Assembly (NCBI RefSeq): GCF_028882275.1
Contig: NZ_JARBUT010000002.1
Location: 248,001-312,000, forward strand
Direction: 5' to 3'
DNA: 64,000 nt
Source of the DNA: Nocardiopsis sp. N85
Lineage (GTDB): Bacteria > Actinomycetota > Actinomycetes > Streptosporangiales > Streptosporangiaceae
The first letter of the stretch is position 1. Each line of letters begins with the position of its first letter. A model generated the notes under the pieces. It made no database searches and had not been told where the DNA came from. It saw only the letters and a program-made list of their open reading frames with translations. This document shows positions 18,078 through 30,224 of this stretch, one piece after another. Both the position numbers and the translations under genes were made by a program.

Positions 18078-19202
18078 CTACGGCGTCCCGTGAGGCGGCG
18101 TGACGATCGCGTCCTCGCGGTGCCACAGTTCTCGGCGGCCGCGTTCGGCCTCCAGGGCGATCCGGCCGAACGGTTCCGACCGCCAGTCGCCGTCCGGACC
18201 GAGGTGGTTGGCGTAGAGCACCTCACCGGCGCGGGAGAGCACGTAGAGCGAGTCCGCCAGCCGGTGGGTCTCCAGGAACTCGATCGTGTTGGGCACGCCC
18301 TGGTAGAAGCGGTCGTGCAGGGTCTCCGGCAACCACCGGCCGAACCCCTGCTCCTCACGGGAACGGCGATGGCGGTCCATGAGCGAGAAGCGGCTGTTGG
18401 AGGCGTGCACGGCCACGAACGCCACCTCGACCCGGTACTCCGCCGCGCGGAAGCCGCCCACCCACTCCGCCGCCCAGTCCGCACGCCCCAGCGGGTGGCT
18501 GCACAGCACGTCCACCCGGCCGGCGCGGACGTGCTCCATGGCGAGCCCGTGCAGCGCGCCGACCTGCCGGGCCACCGTGTGCGAGGCCACCCGGTCGTCG
18601 AGACCCATCGCCCACTCGTAGTCCGGGGACGTCCGCATGAGGTCGTCGCCGTCGTAGCTCACCGTGCCCTCGGGCAGGGCCGGCAGCAGCAGGCGTTGCA
18701 GGGTGGACTTGCCCGAGCCCGGTTGCCCGCCGAACAGCAGCGCACGGGGGTGTTCGCGCGCGGGCCCGGTCAGCCGCCCGCGCAGGGCCAGGTCGAACAG
18801 GTCGGCCGCGACCTCGTCGGTGAAGGGGCGCGGACCCTCGGGGGGAACCCCGGTGGGCGACGGCGCGGGGGTGGCGCGCAGTTCGGCGAGGGTCGCGGCC
18901 AGCTCCTCGTTGACCTTCTCGATCTCGGCCGGGGTGAGGAACGGCGAGCGGGCCTCACGAGCCAGCAGTTCGGCGGCGCGGTCGCGCAGTCCTCGGGCCG
19001 TGCAGGCGCCGATGGCGGCGCTGAACAGGTTGTAGGCCCGTTCCCGGGCCAGGCGCTGTTCGGTGGTCTGGGGAGGGATGCCCCCGGCGACGCTGTCCGC
19101 GAGGAGGGGGCGGACCGCGTCGAAGGTCGGGCGCGGTCTCTCGACCGGTGCCGCCGCCCCGGGTTCGAGTGCTCCGGGGGTCGAGGTGGTGTCCATCGCC
19201 AT
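18078..19202 (-). CDS. Zeta-toxin-type P-loop kinase, no antitoxin seen
   Basis: 374 residues. An Ala-rich helical N-terminal half (about 1-125) precedes a zeta-toxin kinase domain: Walker A GGQPGSGKST at 158-167, then YDGDDLMRTSPDYE, which provides the catalytic Asp and substrate contacts in PezT/zeta enzymes, and ARQVGALHGLAMEHVRAG. Zeta toxins phosphorylate UDP-N-acetylglucosamine or related sugar nucleotides. ATG with an AAGGG motif upstream. No small epsilon/PezA-like partner lies on either side, so it is a solitary chromosomal member. Confidence 0.85.
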   Translation of the reverse strand: MAMDTTSTPGALEPGAAAPVERPRPTFDAVRPLLADSVAGGIPPQTTEQRLARERAYNLFSAAIGACTARGLRDRAAELLAREARSPFLTPAEIEKVNEELAATLAELRATPAPSPTGVPPEGPRPFTDEVAADLFDLALRGRLTGPAREHPRALLFGGQPGSGKSTLQRLLLPALPEGTVSYDGDDLMRTSPDYEWAMGLDDRVASHTVARQVGALHGLAMEHVRAGRVDVLCSHPLGRADWAAEWVGGFRAAEYRVEVAFVAVHASNSRFSLMDRHRRSREEQGFGRWLPETLHDRFYQGVPNTIEFLETHRLADSLYVLSRAGEVLYANHLGPDGDWRSEPFGRIALEAERGRRELWHREDAIVTPPHGTP

Positions 19203-19319
19203 GCCGTCACCCTTTCGAGGGTCCGTGGTCGGTCCCACAGTCGCTGACACAGGGTGATGGTAGTGCGTTCCGTTCCCCCGGGAGGGCCGTTTCGGTGGCC
19301 GATCCCGGCCGTCGGAGTC

Positions 19320-19358
19320 GACCGCGGCCCCCGTGGTGTGAGCACAGGGGCCGCGGTC
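19320..19358 (-). terminator. Hairpin terminator after GH6 cellulase gene
   Basis: A perfect 12-bp stem (GACCGCGGCCCC / GGGGCCGCGGTC) with a 15-base loop lies 38 bases beyond the stop codon of the cellulase gene. Confidence 0.6.
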
Positions 19359-19396
19359 GGACCGGGCGGCAGGGGGCCCCGCCCGGTCTCGGGGGG

Positions 19397-21076
<1,680 letters not shown>

Positions 21077-21496
21077 ATGTCCGCCTCCACCACACCGCCC
21101 GCCGTGATCGACGCCCTCGCCTGGGTACACGTCCGCGACGGCAAGGTCCTGTGCGTCCGCTCGCGCGGGCGCGACGTGTTCTACTCCCCCGGGGGCAAAC
21201 GCGAGCCCGGGGAGTCCGACGAACAGGCCGTGGCCCGCGAGGCCCGCGAAGAGGTCGGCGTCACCCTGACCCCCGGCACCTTCCGTCTCGTCACCGTCGT
21301 CGACGAGGTGGCGCACGACCAGGCGCCCGGCACCCGGGTACGGATGGCCTGCTACGCGGCCGACCACGAGGGGGAACCCCGCCCCAGCGCGGAGGTGTCC
21401 GAGATCGCCTGGATCGGCCACGCCGACCGGGGGTCGTGCGCCCCCGCCACCCAGCGCCTCATCGAGGTCCTGCACCTCACCGGCGAGCTGACCTGA
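21077..21496 (+). CDS. Nudix hydrolase
   Basis: 139 residues with a complete Nudix box at 40-62 (G-x5-E-x7-REAREEVGV), which binds magnesium and cleaves nucleoside diphosphates linked to another moiety. Upstream strands fit the MutT-type fold (VIDALAWVHVRDGKVLCVRSRG). Substrate cannot be read from sequence. The ATG follows a promoter-proximal gap after the cellulase divergon; the next gene, an ABC exporter, starts 60 bases downstream and may be cotranscribed. Confidence 0.9.
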   Translation: MSASTTPPAVIDALAWVHVRDGKVLCVRSRGRDVFYSPGGKREPGESDEQAVAREAREEVGVTLTPGTFRLVTVVDEVAHDQAPGTRVRMACYAADHEGEPRPSAEVSEIAWIGHADRGSCAPATQRLIEVLHLTGELT

Positions 21497-21555
21497 CCGG
21501 GGTCCCCGAAAACCAGTGGTAGCGACGGAGGCCCGGCCGTTACAGTCCTGAGACT

Positions 21556-23277
21556 GTGCGCGACCTTCCCCAGCCTCCGGGCGAACCCGACCATCGTTCC
21601 GCCGACCGTTATCTGCTGTGGTTGACGCGGAAGGAATGGCCGTCCCTCCTGTGGGCCGGCCTCCTCGCCGGCGGGTACACCGCGACCACCGTCCTGATGT
21701 CCGCCGCCATCGGGGCGACCCTGGACTCCGGGCTCGACACCCGCTCCGTACTGACGTGGTTCGGGGTGCTGGCCGCGATCATCGTGATCGGTGTGGTGCT
21801 CATCCCGCCGACGCACCGGGCCGAGTGCTTCAACTGGTACGCCTCCGCCTACCGGACCGTGCAGGTGGTCTGCTCCCGATCCGCCGACCTGGGTCCCACC
21901 CTCACCCGGAGGCTGCCCTCCGGTGAGGTGGTCGCCGTGGGCACCGAGGACATCGACCGGATCGGCGACTTCTACGAGCGGTCGTCCATGATCGCGGGCT
22001 CCCTGGTGTCCGTGGTGGCGGTGGCCGTCCTCATGCTCACCTCGCACGTCGTCTTCGGACTCATCGTGCTCGTCGCGGTCCCGCTGATCATGCTCGGCAT
22101 CGTCCCGGTGCTGCGCCCCCTGTCCCGGCGCCAGGAGCACCAGCGCGGCCGGACCGCCGAACTCACCACGCGGGCCTCGGACCTGGTGGCGGGGCTGCGC
22201 GTGCTCCGCGGGGTGGGCGGTGAGCGCACGGTCGGCGAACGCTACCGGGACGAGTCCCAGAAGGTGCGCGCCGCCGGCGTGCGGGTGGGCTGGATGGACG
22301 CCGCGCTCCAGGCCCTGCGCGAGCTGTACCCGGGCCTGCTGCTGGTCGGGATCATCTGGTACGGCGCCCGACTGGCCCTCGACGGGGAGATCACCATCGG
22401 ACAGCTCGTGGCGTTCTACGGGTTCACCACCAACCTGGCCATGGCCGTCCGCTACCTGATGCACTCCGTGTCCCTGTACATCTCCGCGCGAGTGGCCGCC
22501 GGACGGGTGGTCCGGGTGCTGTCCCTGGACCACGATCACCCCGACCCGGTCGACCCGGCCGATCCGCCCACGGGCCCCTACGGTCTCCACGACCCCATCA
22601 GCGGGGTGCGCGTCCCCGCCGGTCGGCTGACCGGTGTGGTGTGCGCCGATCCCGGGGACGCCACCGCGATCTCCGCCCGACTCGGACGCTACGAGGAGGG
22701 CGGGTGCCTGGTGGAGGAGGCCACCGGACGTGCGATCGCCCTGGCCGAGCTGCCGTTGCGCGACGTGCGCCGCCGCGTCCTGGTGGCCACCAACGAAGCC
22801 CACCTGTTCTCCGGGCGACTGCGCGACGAACTCGCGCCCGACGGCGGCCTGTCCGAGGAGCGGCTGGCGGAGGTGGTGCGCGTCGCCGCCGCCGAGGACG
22901 TGATCCGCCAGTCCCCCGCCGGGTGGGACGCGATGCTCACCGAACGCGCCCGTGAGTACTCCGGCGGCCAGCAGCAGCGGCTGCGGCTGGCGCGGGCGTT
23001 GGCCCAGGACCCCGACGTCCTGGTCCTGGTGGAACCGGCCTCCGCCGTGGACGCCCACTCCGAGGCGGCCATCGGCGCCCGGCTGGCGGCCGAGCGCGCC
23101 GGGCGCGCCACCGCGCTGATCACGGCGAGCCCGCTGCTGCTGGACCGCACCGACCACGTGCAGTTCGTCCGTGACGGCCGGATCGTCGCCGAGGGCGGAC
23201 ACCACGACCTGCTGGTGACCGAACCCGACTACGCCGCCACCGTCCTGCGCACCACCGTCCTGGAGGAACAACCGTGA
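21556..23277 (+). CDS. ABC exporter half, ATP-site-degenerate subunit
   Basis: 573 residues: a type IV exporter membrane domain with about six helices (30-320) and a nucleotide-binding domain. The Walker A position (about 361-370) reads VVCADPGDAT without the GxxGxGKST loop, Walker B is VLVLVEP with Val492 for the Asp, and the H-loop position is Ser525. The ABC signature YSGGQQQRLRLARAL (468-482) and D-loop SAVD are intact. The domain cannot bind ATP normally but can complete its partner's site. Starts at GTG; its stop overlaps the start of the partner gene by 4 bases. Confidence 0.92.
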   Translation: MRDLPQPPGEPDHRSADRYLLWLTRKEWPSLLWAGLLAGGYTATTVLMSAAIGATLDSGLDTRSVLTWFGVLAAIIVIGVVLIPPTHRAECFNWYASAYRTVQVVCSRSADLGPTLTRRLPSGEVVAVGTEDIDRIGDFYERSSMIAGSLVSVVAVAVLMLTSHVVFGLIVLVAVPLIMLGIVPVLRPLSRRQEHQRGRTAELTTRASDLVAGLRVLRGVGGERTVGERYRDESQKVRAAGVRVGWMDAALQALRELYPGLLLVGIIWYGARLALDGEITIGQLVAFYGFTTNLAMAVRYLMHSVSLYISARVAAGRVVRVLSLDHDHPDPVDPADPPTGPYGLHDPISGVRVPAGRLTGVVCADPGDATAISARLGRYEEGGCLVEEATGRAIALAELPLRDVRRRVLVATNEAHLFSGRLRDELAPDGGLSEERLAEVVRVAAAEDVIRQSPAGWDAMLTERAREYSGGQQQRLRLARALAQDPDVLVLVEPASAVDAHSEAAIGARLAAERAGRATALITASPLLLDRTDHVQFVRDGRIVAEGGHHDLLVTEPDYAATVLRTTVLEEQP

Positions 23278-25052
23278 CCCGGACCGCCGAACCTCCCGTG
23301 CCCGCGCGGACCCTGCTGCCCGTCGCGCCGCCACCGATGGTGTGGTCGCGGCTGCGCGTCCTGGGCCGCAGGCACGGCGGTGCCCTGATCACGGTGATCG
23401 GCCTGTACGCGCTGGCGGCGCTGGCCGCACTGGTGCCGCCGTGGATGCTGGGCCGGATCATCGACGCGGTGCGCGCCTCGGCGGACCCCGAGCGGATCGA
23501 CCTGATGGCGGTCCTCATCGTCGGCGCCCTGCTGTGCCACGCCGGGCTCACCCTGGTGTCGGTGGCGCTGTCCATCCGGTTCGGCGAGGCGATCCTGGCC
23601 GAACTGCGCGAGGCGTTCGTCCGGGCGGTCCTGCGTCTGCCGCTCGGCACGGTGGAGCGCGCGGGCAGCGGTGACCTCATGGCGCGCACCGGCCGCGACG
23701 TCGGCCACCTCAGCCACACCGTCCGCCACTCGATCCCGGTGATGGTGGTGAGCGGGGTGACGGTGGTGGTGATCTTCGGCGCGTTCACCGTCCTGCACCC
23801 GGCCCTCCTCCTCGCCTGGCTGCCCTCGGCGGCGATCATCTGGACGAGCACCCGCTGGTACGCCCGGCGCGCACCCGCCGGGTACCTGCGGGAACTGGAC
23901 ACCTACTCCGAGCTCACCCAGGGTGTGACCGACACCGTCGAGGGGGCGCACACCCTGGAGGCGCTGGGCCGGCAGGACCGGCAGCGGGAGCGGACCGACG
24001 CGCGGGTCCGCGGCTCCTACCTGGCCGAGCGCTACACGCTGTGGCTGCGGACCGTGTGGTATCCGACGCTGGAGTTCTCCTACCTGCTCCCGACGGCGGT
24101 GACCTTCCTGGTGGCGGCGTACCTGCACACCCAGGGCGCGCTGACGGTCGGACAGATCGCCACGGCGATGTTCCTCGCCGTGCAGGTGGTGAGGCCGCTC
24201 GACCTGCTCATCGACCAGGTCGACAGTCTGATGATGGGGTTCACCAGCCTGCGCCGGCTCATCGGAGTGGAGCTGGCGGAGGAGGACGCGGGCGCCACGA
24301 CCGCGGACCGGGGGACGCCGGGCACCGTCGAGATCTCCGGCGTGCGCTTCGGCTACACCGACACCGAGGTCCTGCACGGGGTCGAGCTGACCCTGGCGCC
24401 GGGCGAACGGCTGGCCATGGTGGGTCCGAGCGGCGCGGGCAAGTCCACCCTGGGCAAGCTGATCGCGGGCATCCACACGCCCACGTCGGGCAGCGTCCGG
24501 GTGGGCGGAACGGACCTGACGGGGGTCGCCCCGGAGATCCGCCGGGAGAAGACGATCCTGCTGAGCCAGGAGAGCCACGTGTTCCGGGGCACCGTCGCCG
24601 AGAACCTGGCGCTGGCCCTGGACCGGGAGGAGGTCGACCACGACGTCCTGTGGCGGGCGCTGGCGGCGGTGGACGCCGATGTCTGGGTGCGGTCCCTGCC
24701 CGACGGTCTGGACACGAAGGTGGGCTCGGGCGAGCTCGTCCTCGACCCGGCCCACGTGCAGCAGTTGGCCCTGGCCCGGGTGGTGCTGGCCGATCCGGAG
24801 GTGCTGGTGCTGGACGAGGCGACGTCGCTGATGGATCCGCGTTCGGCCCGCCACCTGGAGCGTTCCCTGGCCGGCGTGCTGGAGGGACGCACGGTGGTGG
24901 CGATCGCCCACCGGCTGCACACCGCCCACGACGCCGACCGCATCGCGGTCGTCGAGGACGGCCGGATCACCGAGCTGGGCGCCCACGACGAGCTCCTCGC
25001 CGCCGGGGGCTCCTACGCCGCCCTCTGGCACGCCTGGCACGGCGACACCTGA
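23274..25052 (+). CDS. ABC exporter half, ATP-binding-competent subunit
   Basis: 592 residues with a six-helix exporter domain (about 30-330) and a nucleotide-binding domain. Walker A GPSGAGKST, Q-loop LLSQESHVFRG, Walker B VLVLDEATSLMD and H-loop AIAHRL are canonical. The signature motif is not: LVLDPAHVQQLALAR stands where LSGGQRQR is expected. Paired with the preceding subunit it gives one fully canonical composite ATP site and one fully dead site. Translationally coupled through the GTGA overlap. Cargo unknown; an efflux or export role is inferred from fold. Confidence 0.93.
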   Translation: MTRTAEPPVPARTLLPVAPPPMVWSRLRVLGRRHGGALITVIGLYALAALAALVPPWMLGRIIDAVRASADPERIDLMAVLIVGALLCHAGLTLVSVALSIRFGEAILAELREAFVRAVLRLPLGTVERAGSGDLMARTGRDVGHLSHTVRHSIPVMVVSGVTVVVIFGAFTVLHPALLLAWLPSAAIIWTSTRWYARRAPAGYLRELDTYSELTQGVTDTVEGAHTLEALGRQDRQRERTDARVRGSYLAERYTLWLRTVWYPTLEFSYLLPTAVTFLVAAYLHTQGALTVGQIATAMFLAVQVVRPLDLLIDQVDSLMMGFTSLRRLIGVELAEEDAGATTADRGTPGTVEISGVRFGYTDTEVLHGVELTLAPGERLAMVGPSGAGKSTLGKLIAGIHTPTSGSVRVGGTDLTGVAPEIRREKTILLSQESHVFRGTVAENLALALDREEVDHDVLWRALAAVDADVWVRSLPDGLDTKVGSGELVLDPAHVQQLALARVVLADPEVLVLDEATSLMDPRSARHLERSLAGVLEGRTVVAIAHRLHTAHDADRIAVVEDGRITELGAHDELLAAGGSYAALWHAWHGDT

Positions 25053-25185
25053 CCGCGAGGACGTGCGGTGGCTCCTCCGGCGGGTCCGGCCCACGGCACG
25101 ACCGGCACCGACCGACCGCCCCCTCCCGCGTGCGTCGGCCCCTCCGGGGAGACCGCCGCACACGACCGGACGGGCGTCCGTGACC

Positions 25186-25509
25186 TCACGGAAGCATCCG
25201 GGGTCGGGTCGACCACCGGTCGGGCAGGGGGAACGCGCGGTGTCGAGTGCGATCCGGAACGGATACGACGACGAGGTCGGGCGTGCGGAGGCGTTCGACG
25301 ACCGGTGACCGGATGCCCAGGGTCCGCTGAACGTCCCGGTCGTCGGGGATGACGTGGTTCGGGGCGCGGTCGGCCCGCACCGCGATGCGGCCGTGCGGGT
25401 CGGCGGAGGCCGCCGCCGCGACTCCATCGTCGTCGAGGATCTCGGCCCGCCGGGCGCCGAGAAGGCGGTCCCATCGCGGCGTCCCCGTGTCCGGGGCGGT
25501 CCCCGTCAT
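25186..25509 (-). CDS. Hypothetical protein, uncertain
   Basis: A 107-residue frame starting MTGTAPDTGTPRWDRLLGA. Its third codon positions are G or C almost throughout, unlike the other frames of this stretch, and the sequence contains protein-like stretches such as RRAEILDDDGVAAAASADPHG. No family recognised, and no clear Shine-Dalgarno upstream. It lies between the ABC exporter and the groEL terminator. It may be a fast-evolving or decayed gene. Confidence 0.35.
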   Translation of the reverse strand: MTGTAPDTGTPRWDRLLGARRAEILDDDGVAAAASADPHGRIAVRADRAPNHVIPDDRDVQRTLGIRSPVVERLRTPDLVVVSVPDRTRHRAFPLPDRWSTRPRMLP

Positions 25510-25658
25510 GGCCCGGACGCATCCCGTCCCACACCTCCGGGCAGGAGCGTGACGCTCCGCGCACCCGTCCGCCCGACGCTTCGCGGAACGACCTCCGACG
25601 CCCCGGTGGGACAGGACGCGACCGGGGCGGCGGCCGGAGGACACCCGGGAAACGCGGA

Positions 25659-25686
25659 ACCGGGCGGCCCCGAGGGGCCGCCCGGT
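25659..25686 (-). terminator. Hairpin terminator after groEL
   Basis: A perfect 13-bp stem (ACCGGGCGGCCCC and its complement) around a 2-base loop begins 46 bases past the groEL stop codon. Confidence 0.65.
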
Positions 25687-25732
25687 CGTCGCGGGCGAGG
25701 TCGCGTATCCGGACCTCGAACTCACGGACCTC

Positions 25733-27487
<1,755 letters not shown>

Positions 27488-27514
27488 TTAGCACTCAGCC
27501 TGGGCGAGTGCTAA
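27488..27514 (-). promoter_or_regulatory. CIRCE element 1 (HrcA operator)
   Basis: Perfect match to the CIRCE consensus: arms TTAGCACTC and GAGTGCTAA separated by 9 bases. It lies 127 bases before the groEL start and overlaps the likely transcription start region. HrcA binds it to repress groEL at normal temperature. Confidence 0.95.
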
Positions 27515-27526
27515 CCAGATCCCTTT

Positions 27527-27553
27527 TTAGCACTCGGCATGGGAGAGTGCAAA
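27527..27553 (-). promoter_or_regulatory. CIRCE element 2 overlapping a -35 box
   Basis: Arms TTAGCACTC and GAGTGCAAA separated by 9 bases, one mismatch to consensus. Read on the minus strand the mismatched arm gives TTTGCACTC, which supplies a -35 hexamer TTGCAC, with GCTAAA about 17 bases downstream as a possible -10. The operator thus coincides with the promoter, as in other actinomycete groEL genes. Confidence 0.85.
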
Positions 27554-27645
27554 CGATGTGGTCACGATTCCACCACCTCTTCATCATGCATCTACCTGCG
27601 CAAACGCCCCATGACCTCAGGTTTCTCCGCTTCGGGCGGACGGAC

Positions 27646-28422
27646 TCAGGCGGAGATCCGACGCATCGCGCGGGAGCCCAGGCCCAGCACGAGGACGGTC
27701 AGGATCAGGGCCACCGCCCAGCCGATGCCCACGGCGGCCGACCACTCACCGGCGAACAGGGCGCGTTCGGCGTCGACCACGTACGCGATCGGGTTGAGCC
27801 GCGACAGTGTGTACAGCCAGCCCGGCGCCAGGTCCATCGGCAGCAGCACGCCCGACAGCAGCATCAGCGGCATGACGGCGGTCTGGACGATGGAGGCGAA
27901 CACGTAGGTCTGCCCGACCTTGAGCGCGACCAGGTAGGACAGCGCCGACAGGCCGATCCCCAGCACGACGAGCAGGAGGAGGCCGACGACGAACCCGAGG
28001 AGGGGGACGCGGAACCCGAAGGGCACGACCAGCACGACGACGAGCGTCATCTGCACGGCCATGACGGACACGTCGCGCAGTACCCGGCCCAGCAGCAGCG
28101 CCACCCGGCTCGCCGGCGTGGCCATCAGCCGTTCGTGCGCCCCGGAGGCGATCTCCGGCAGCAGCCCGAACCCGGCGAACCCGGCGGTGAACAGGGCGAG
28201 CATGACCAGCAGTCCGGGTACGAACCACTGCCAGGGGTTCTGCCCCTGGGCCCCGGCCAGGCCGGTGAGCAGGGGCGAGAACAGCACCAGGTACAGGATC
28301 GGCTGGAGCATGCCGAACAGCAGGAACACCGGCCGGTGCAGCAGGGGCCGCATCTGGCGGGCGAAGATCAGCCCGGTGTCCCGGATGACGGAGGGTCGGG
28401 CGGTGGCGATGTCGGTGGTCAC
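27646..28422 (-). CDS. ABC-2 type transporter permease (DrrB-like)
   Basis: 258 residues with six predicted membrane helices and the ABC-2 signature region around LIFARQMRPLLHRPVFLLFGMLQP. It forms the membrane channel of a DrrAB-type exporter; the daunorubicin family moves antibiotics or lipids outward. Its start overlaps the stop of the ATPase gene by 4 bases (ATGA), implying translational coupling. Confidence 0.9.
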   Translation of the reverse strand: MTTDIATARPSVIRDTGLIFARQMRPLLHRPVFLLFGMLQPILYLVLFSPLLTGLAGAQGQNPWQWFVPGLLVMLALFTAGFAGFGLLPEIASGAHERLMATPASRVALLLGRVLRDVSVMAVQMTLVVVLVVPFGFRVPLLGFVVGLLLLVVLGIGLSALSYLVALKVGQTYVFASIVQTAVMPLMLLSGVLLPMDLAPGWLYTLSRLNPIAYVVDAERALFAGEWSAAVGIGWAVALILTVLVLGLGSRAMRRISA

Positions 28423-29384
28423 GGGTTCTCCTCCCGCAGGCTGCGGCCGGTCAGGGTCAGGAAGACGTCGTCGAGGGTGGGGCGCTGCACCCGCACCGAG
28501 GCCAGGGGGACCCCGGCGGAGTCCAGGGCCCGCAGCAGGTCGGGCAGGACCGTGTCACCGCGTTCGACCCGCAGGCGCACCTCGGTCTCCCGGCCGGTGA
28601 CGATCTCGACCTCGCCGGCACCGGAGAGGTTCCCGGCGATCTTCGCGCCGGTGGGCGCGGCGGTCTCGTCGGCGACGGTGAACGTGACGAGGTCGCCGGA
28701 GACCCCGCCCTTGAGTTCGTCGGCGGTGCCGTCGGCGATGACCCTGCCGTGGTCGATGACCAGGATCCGTTCGGCCGCCTCATCGGCCTCGTCGAGGTAG
28801 TGGGTGGTGAGCACGATCGTGGTGCCGGTGCGCTCGCGCAGGCGGGTGATGTGCTCCCACAGGTTGGCCCGGCTGTGCGGATCCAGTCCGGTGGAGGGCT
28901 CGTCCAGGAACAGCAGCGGGGGTTCGTGGACGAGTCCCATGGCGATGTCGAGGCGTCGGCGCTGCCCGCCGGAGAGCTTGGTGACCTCACGGTCGGTGGT
29001 GCCGGACAGTTCGAGCATGTCGAGCAGGTCGGCGGTGCGGCGCCGGGCGGTGGCCCGGTCCAGCCCGTAGAGCAGCCCCTGGGTGTAGAGCTCCTCTCCG
29101 GCGCGCTGGTCCTCCCCCGCACCGTGGCCCTGGCCGACGAACCCGATCCGGCGGCGCACCTCGGCGGGTTCGGTGAGCACGTCGCGACCGGCGACGACGG
29201 CGGTGCCCGAGGTGGGTTCGAGCAGGGTGGTGAGCATCCGCAGGGTGGTGGACTTGCCCGCGCCGTTGGGACCGAGGAGGGCGACGAGTTCGCCCGCGGC
29301 GATGTCGATGTCGATCCCTCGGACCGCTTCGAGGGTCTCCCGACCCACGCGGAAGTGTTTGGTGAGATCCCGTGTCCGGATCAT
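28419..29384 (-). CDS. ABC transporter ATPase (DrrA family)
   Basis: 321 residues. Walker A GPNGAGKST, Q-loop VGQGHGAGED, signature LSGGQRRRLDIAMG, Walker B LLFLDEPSTGLD and H-loop TTHYLDEAD are all canonical. The C-terminal 90 residues match the DrrA-specific regulatory extension ending in VQRPTLDDVFLTLTGRSLRE, which is diagnostic for this family. With the adjacent permease it forms an ATP-driven exporter, commonly for hydrophobic drugs. A PadR repressor gene lies 145 bases upstream on the same strand and probably controls it. Confidence 0.95.
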   Translation of the reverse strand: MIRTRDLTKHFRVGRETLEAVRGIDIDIAAGELVALLGPNGAGKSTTLRMLTTLLEPTSGTAVVAGRDVLTEPAEVRRRIGFVGQGHGAGEDQRAGEELYTQGLLYGLDRATARRRTADLLDMLELSGTTDREVTKLSGGQRRRLDIAMGLVHEPPLLFLDEPSTGLDPHSRANLWEHITRLRERTGTTIVLTTHYLDEADEAAERILVIDHGRVIADGTADELKGGVSGDLVTFTVADETAAPTGAKIAGNLSGAGEVEIVTGRETEVRLRVERGDTVLPDLLRALDSAGVPLASVRVQRPTLDDVFLTLTGRSLREENP

Positions 29385-29529
29385 CCGCGACTCCTCTTCA
29401 CAGTTGAACGTGGTCGAGTCTGCCCAACACCGCAGCCATATTCAAGTTTTAATATCGAGGTCGGGGTCGGCCGCGGAGCACTCCCCGGAGGGCGGCGCGC
29501 GGTGGGCCGGCGGGCCGGCGGGCCGGCCC

Positions 29530-30132
29530 TCAGCCCCGCGGTGCCCCGACCGGCGGCAGGCCGAAGGCGGACGGGCTGTCGTCGGCCATCGTGTAACGCC
29601 CCTCCTCCAGCTCGCGGATCAGCCCCCGGCTCCACTCGATGCCCATGTCCACGGCCATCCGCCACAGGGTGAAGAGCGGGCGCACGTGCTCGGGCCCGTC
29701 CCACTCCCCGGTGCTCCCCCGGGCGGCCTCCGGTGTCCGGACACCGCTCTCCTCCAGTCCGGCGATCCGCTCCTCCAGCAGGGAGACGACCTCCGCACGC
29801 GGCAGGGAGGTCATCAGGGTGACCCCGGCGCACAGCAGCGCGTGATCGTCACCCGTGTGGGAGAGCGCCTTGCGCAGCAGCCGGTGCAGCTCGGCCTCGC
29901 CCTCCCCGGTGATCTCGTACGAGATCCGGTCCACCACCTCGTCGCCCTCGGCGGTGAACTCGCGCAACCGGCCCTCGGCGGTGAGCTTGCGCAGCGCGTG
30001 GTAGATCGACCCCCACTTGACGTTGGCCCACTCCGAGGCGCCCCAGTCCATGAGTTCGCGGCCGACCCGATACCCGTGAGCGCGCCCCGACATGCGCACC
30101 ACACCCAGCACCAACAACCGCGTCGCCGACAT
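29530..30132 (-). CDS. PadR-family transcriptional regulator
   Basis: 200 residues. The N-terminal winged helix (LLVLGVVRMSGRAHGYRVGRELMDWG, then WGSIYHALRKLTAEGRL) is the PadR DNA-binding domain, and the C-terminal half is the helical PadR_C/Vir dimerisation region. PadR repressors respond to drugs or phenolic acids and often neighbour ABC exporters, which fits the DrrAB pair downstream. Start taken at the ATG with GAGGCGG before it; the frame is open 32 codons further upstream. Confidence 0.9.
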   Translation of the reverse strand: MSATRLLVLGVVRMSGRAHGYRVGRELMDWGASEWANVKWGSIYHALRKLTAEGRLREFTAEGDEVVDRISYEITGEGEAELHRLLRKALSHTGDDHALLCAGVTLMTSLPRAEVVSLLEERIAGLEESGVRTPEAARGSTGEWDGPEHVRPLFTLWRMAVDMGIEWSRGLIRELEEGRYTMADDSPSAFGLPPVGAPRG

Positions 30133-30224
30133 CGCCGCCTCATCCGAAGATCCCCTGTGGGACTCCAGGTTAAGACCCGCCGTCGAAGCGGCGACCACTC
30201 GGTGCGGGACCGGTTCGGCCCCGC

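Noticed and set aside
21352..23334. 660-codon minus-strand frame opposite an ABC exporter gene
   Set aside because: No domain or motif; the plus-strand product has an exporter fold and signature motif.
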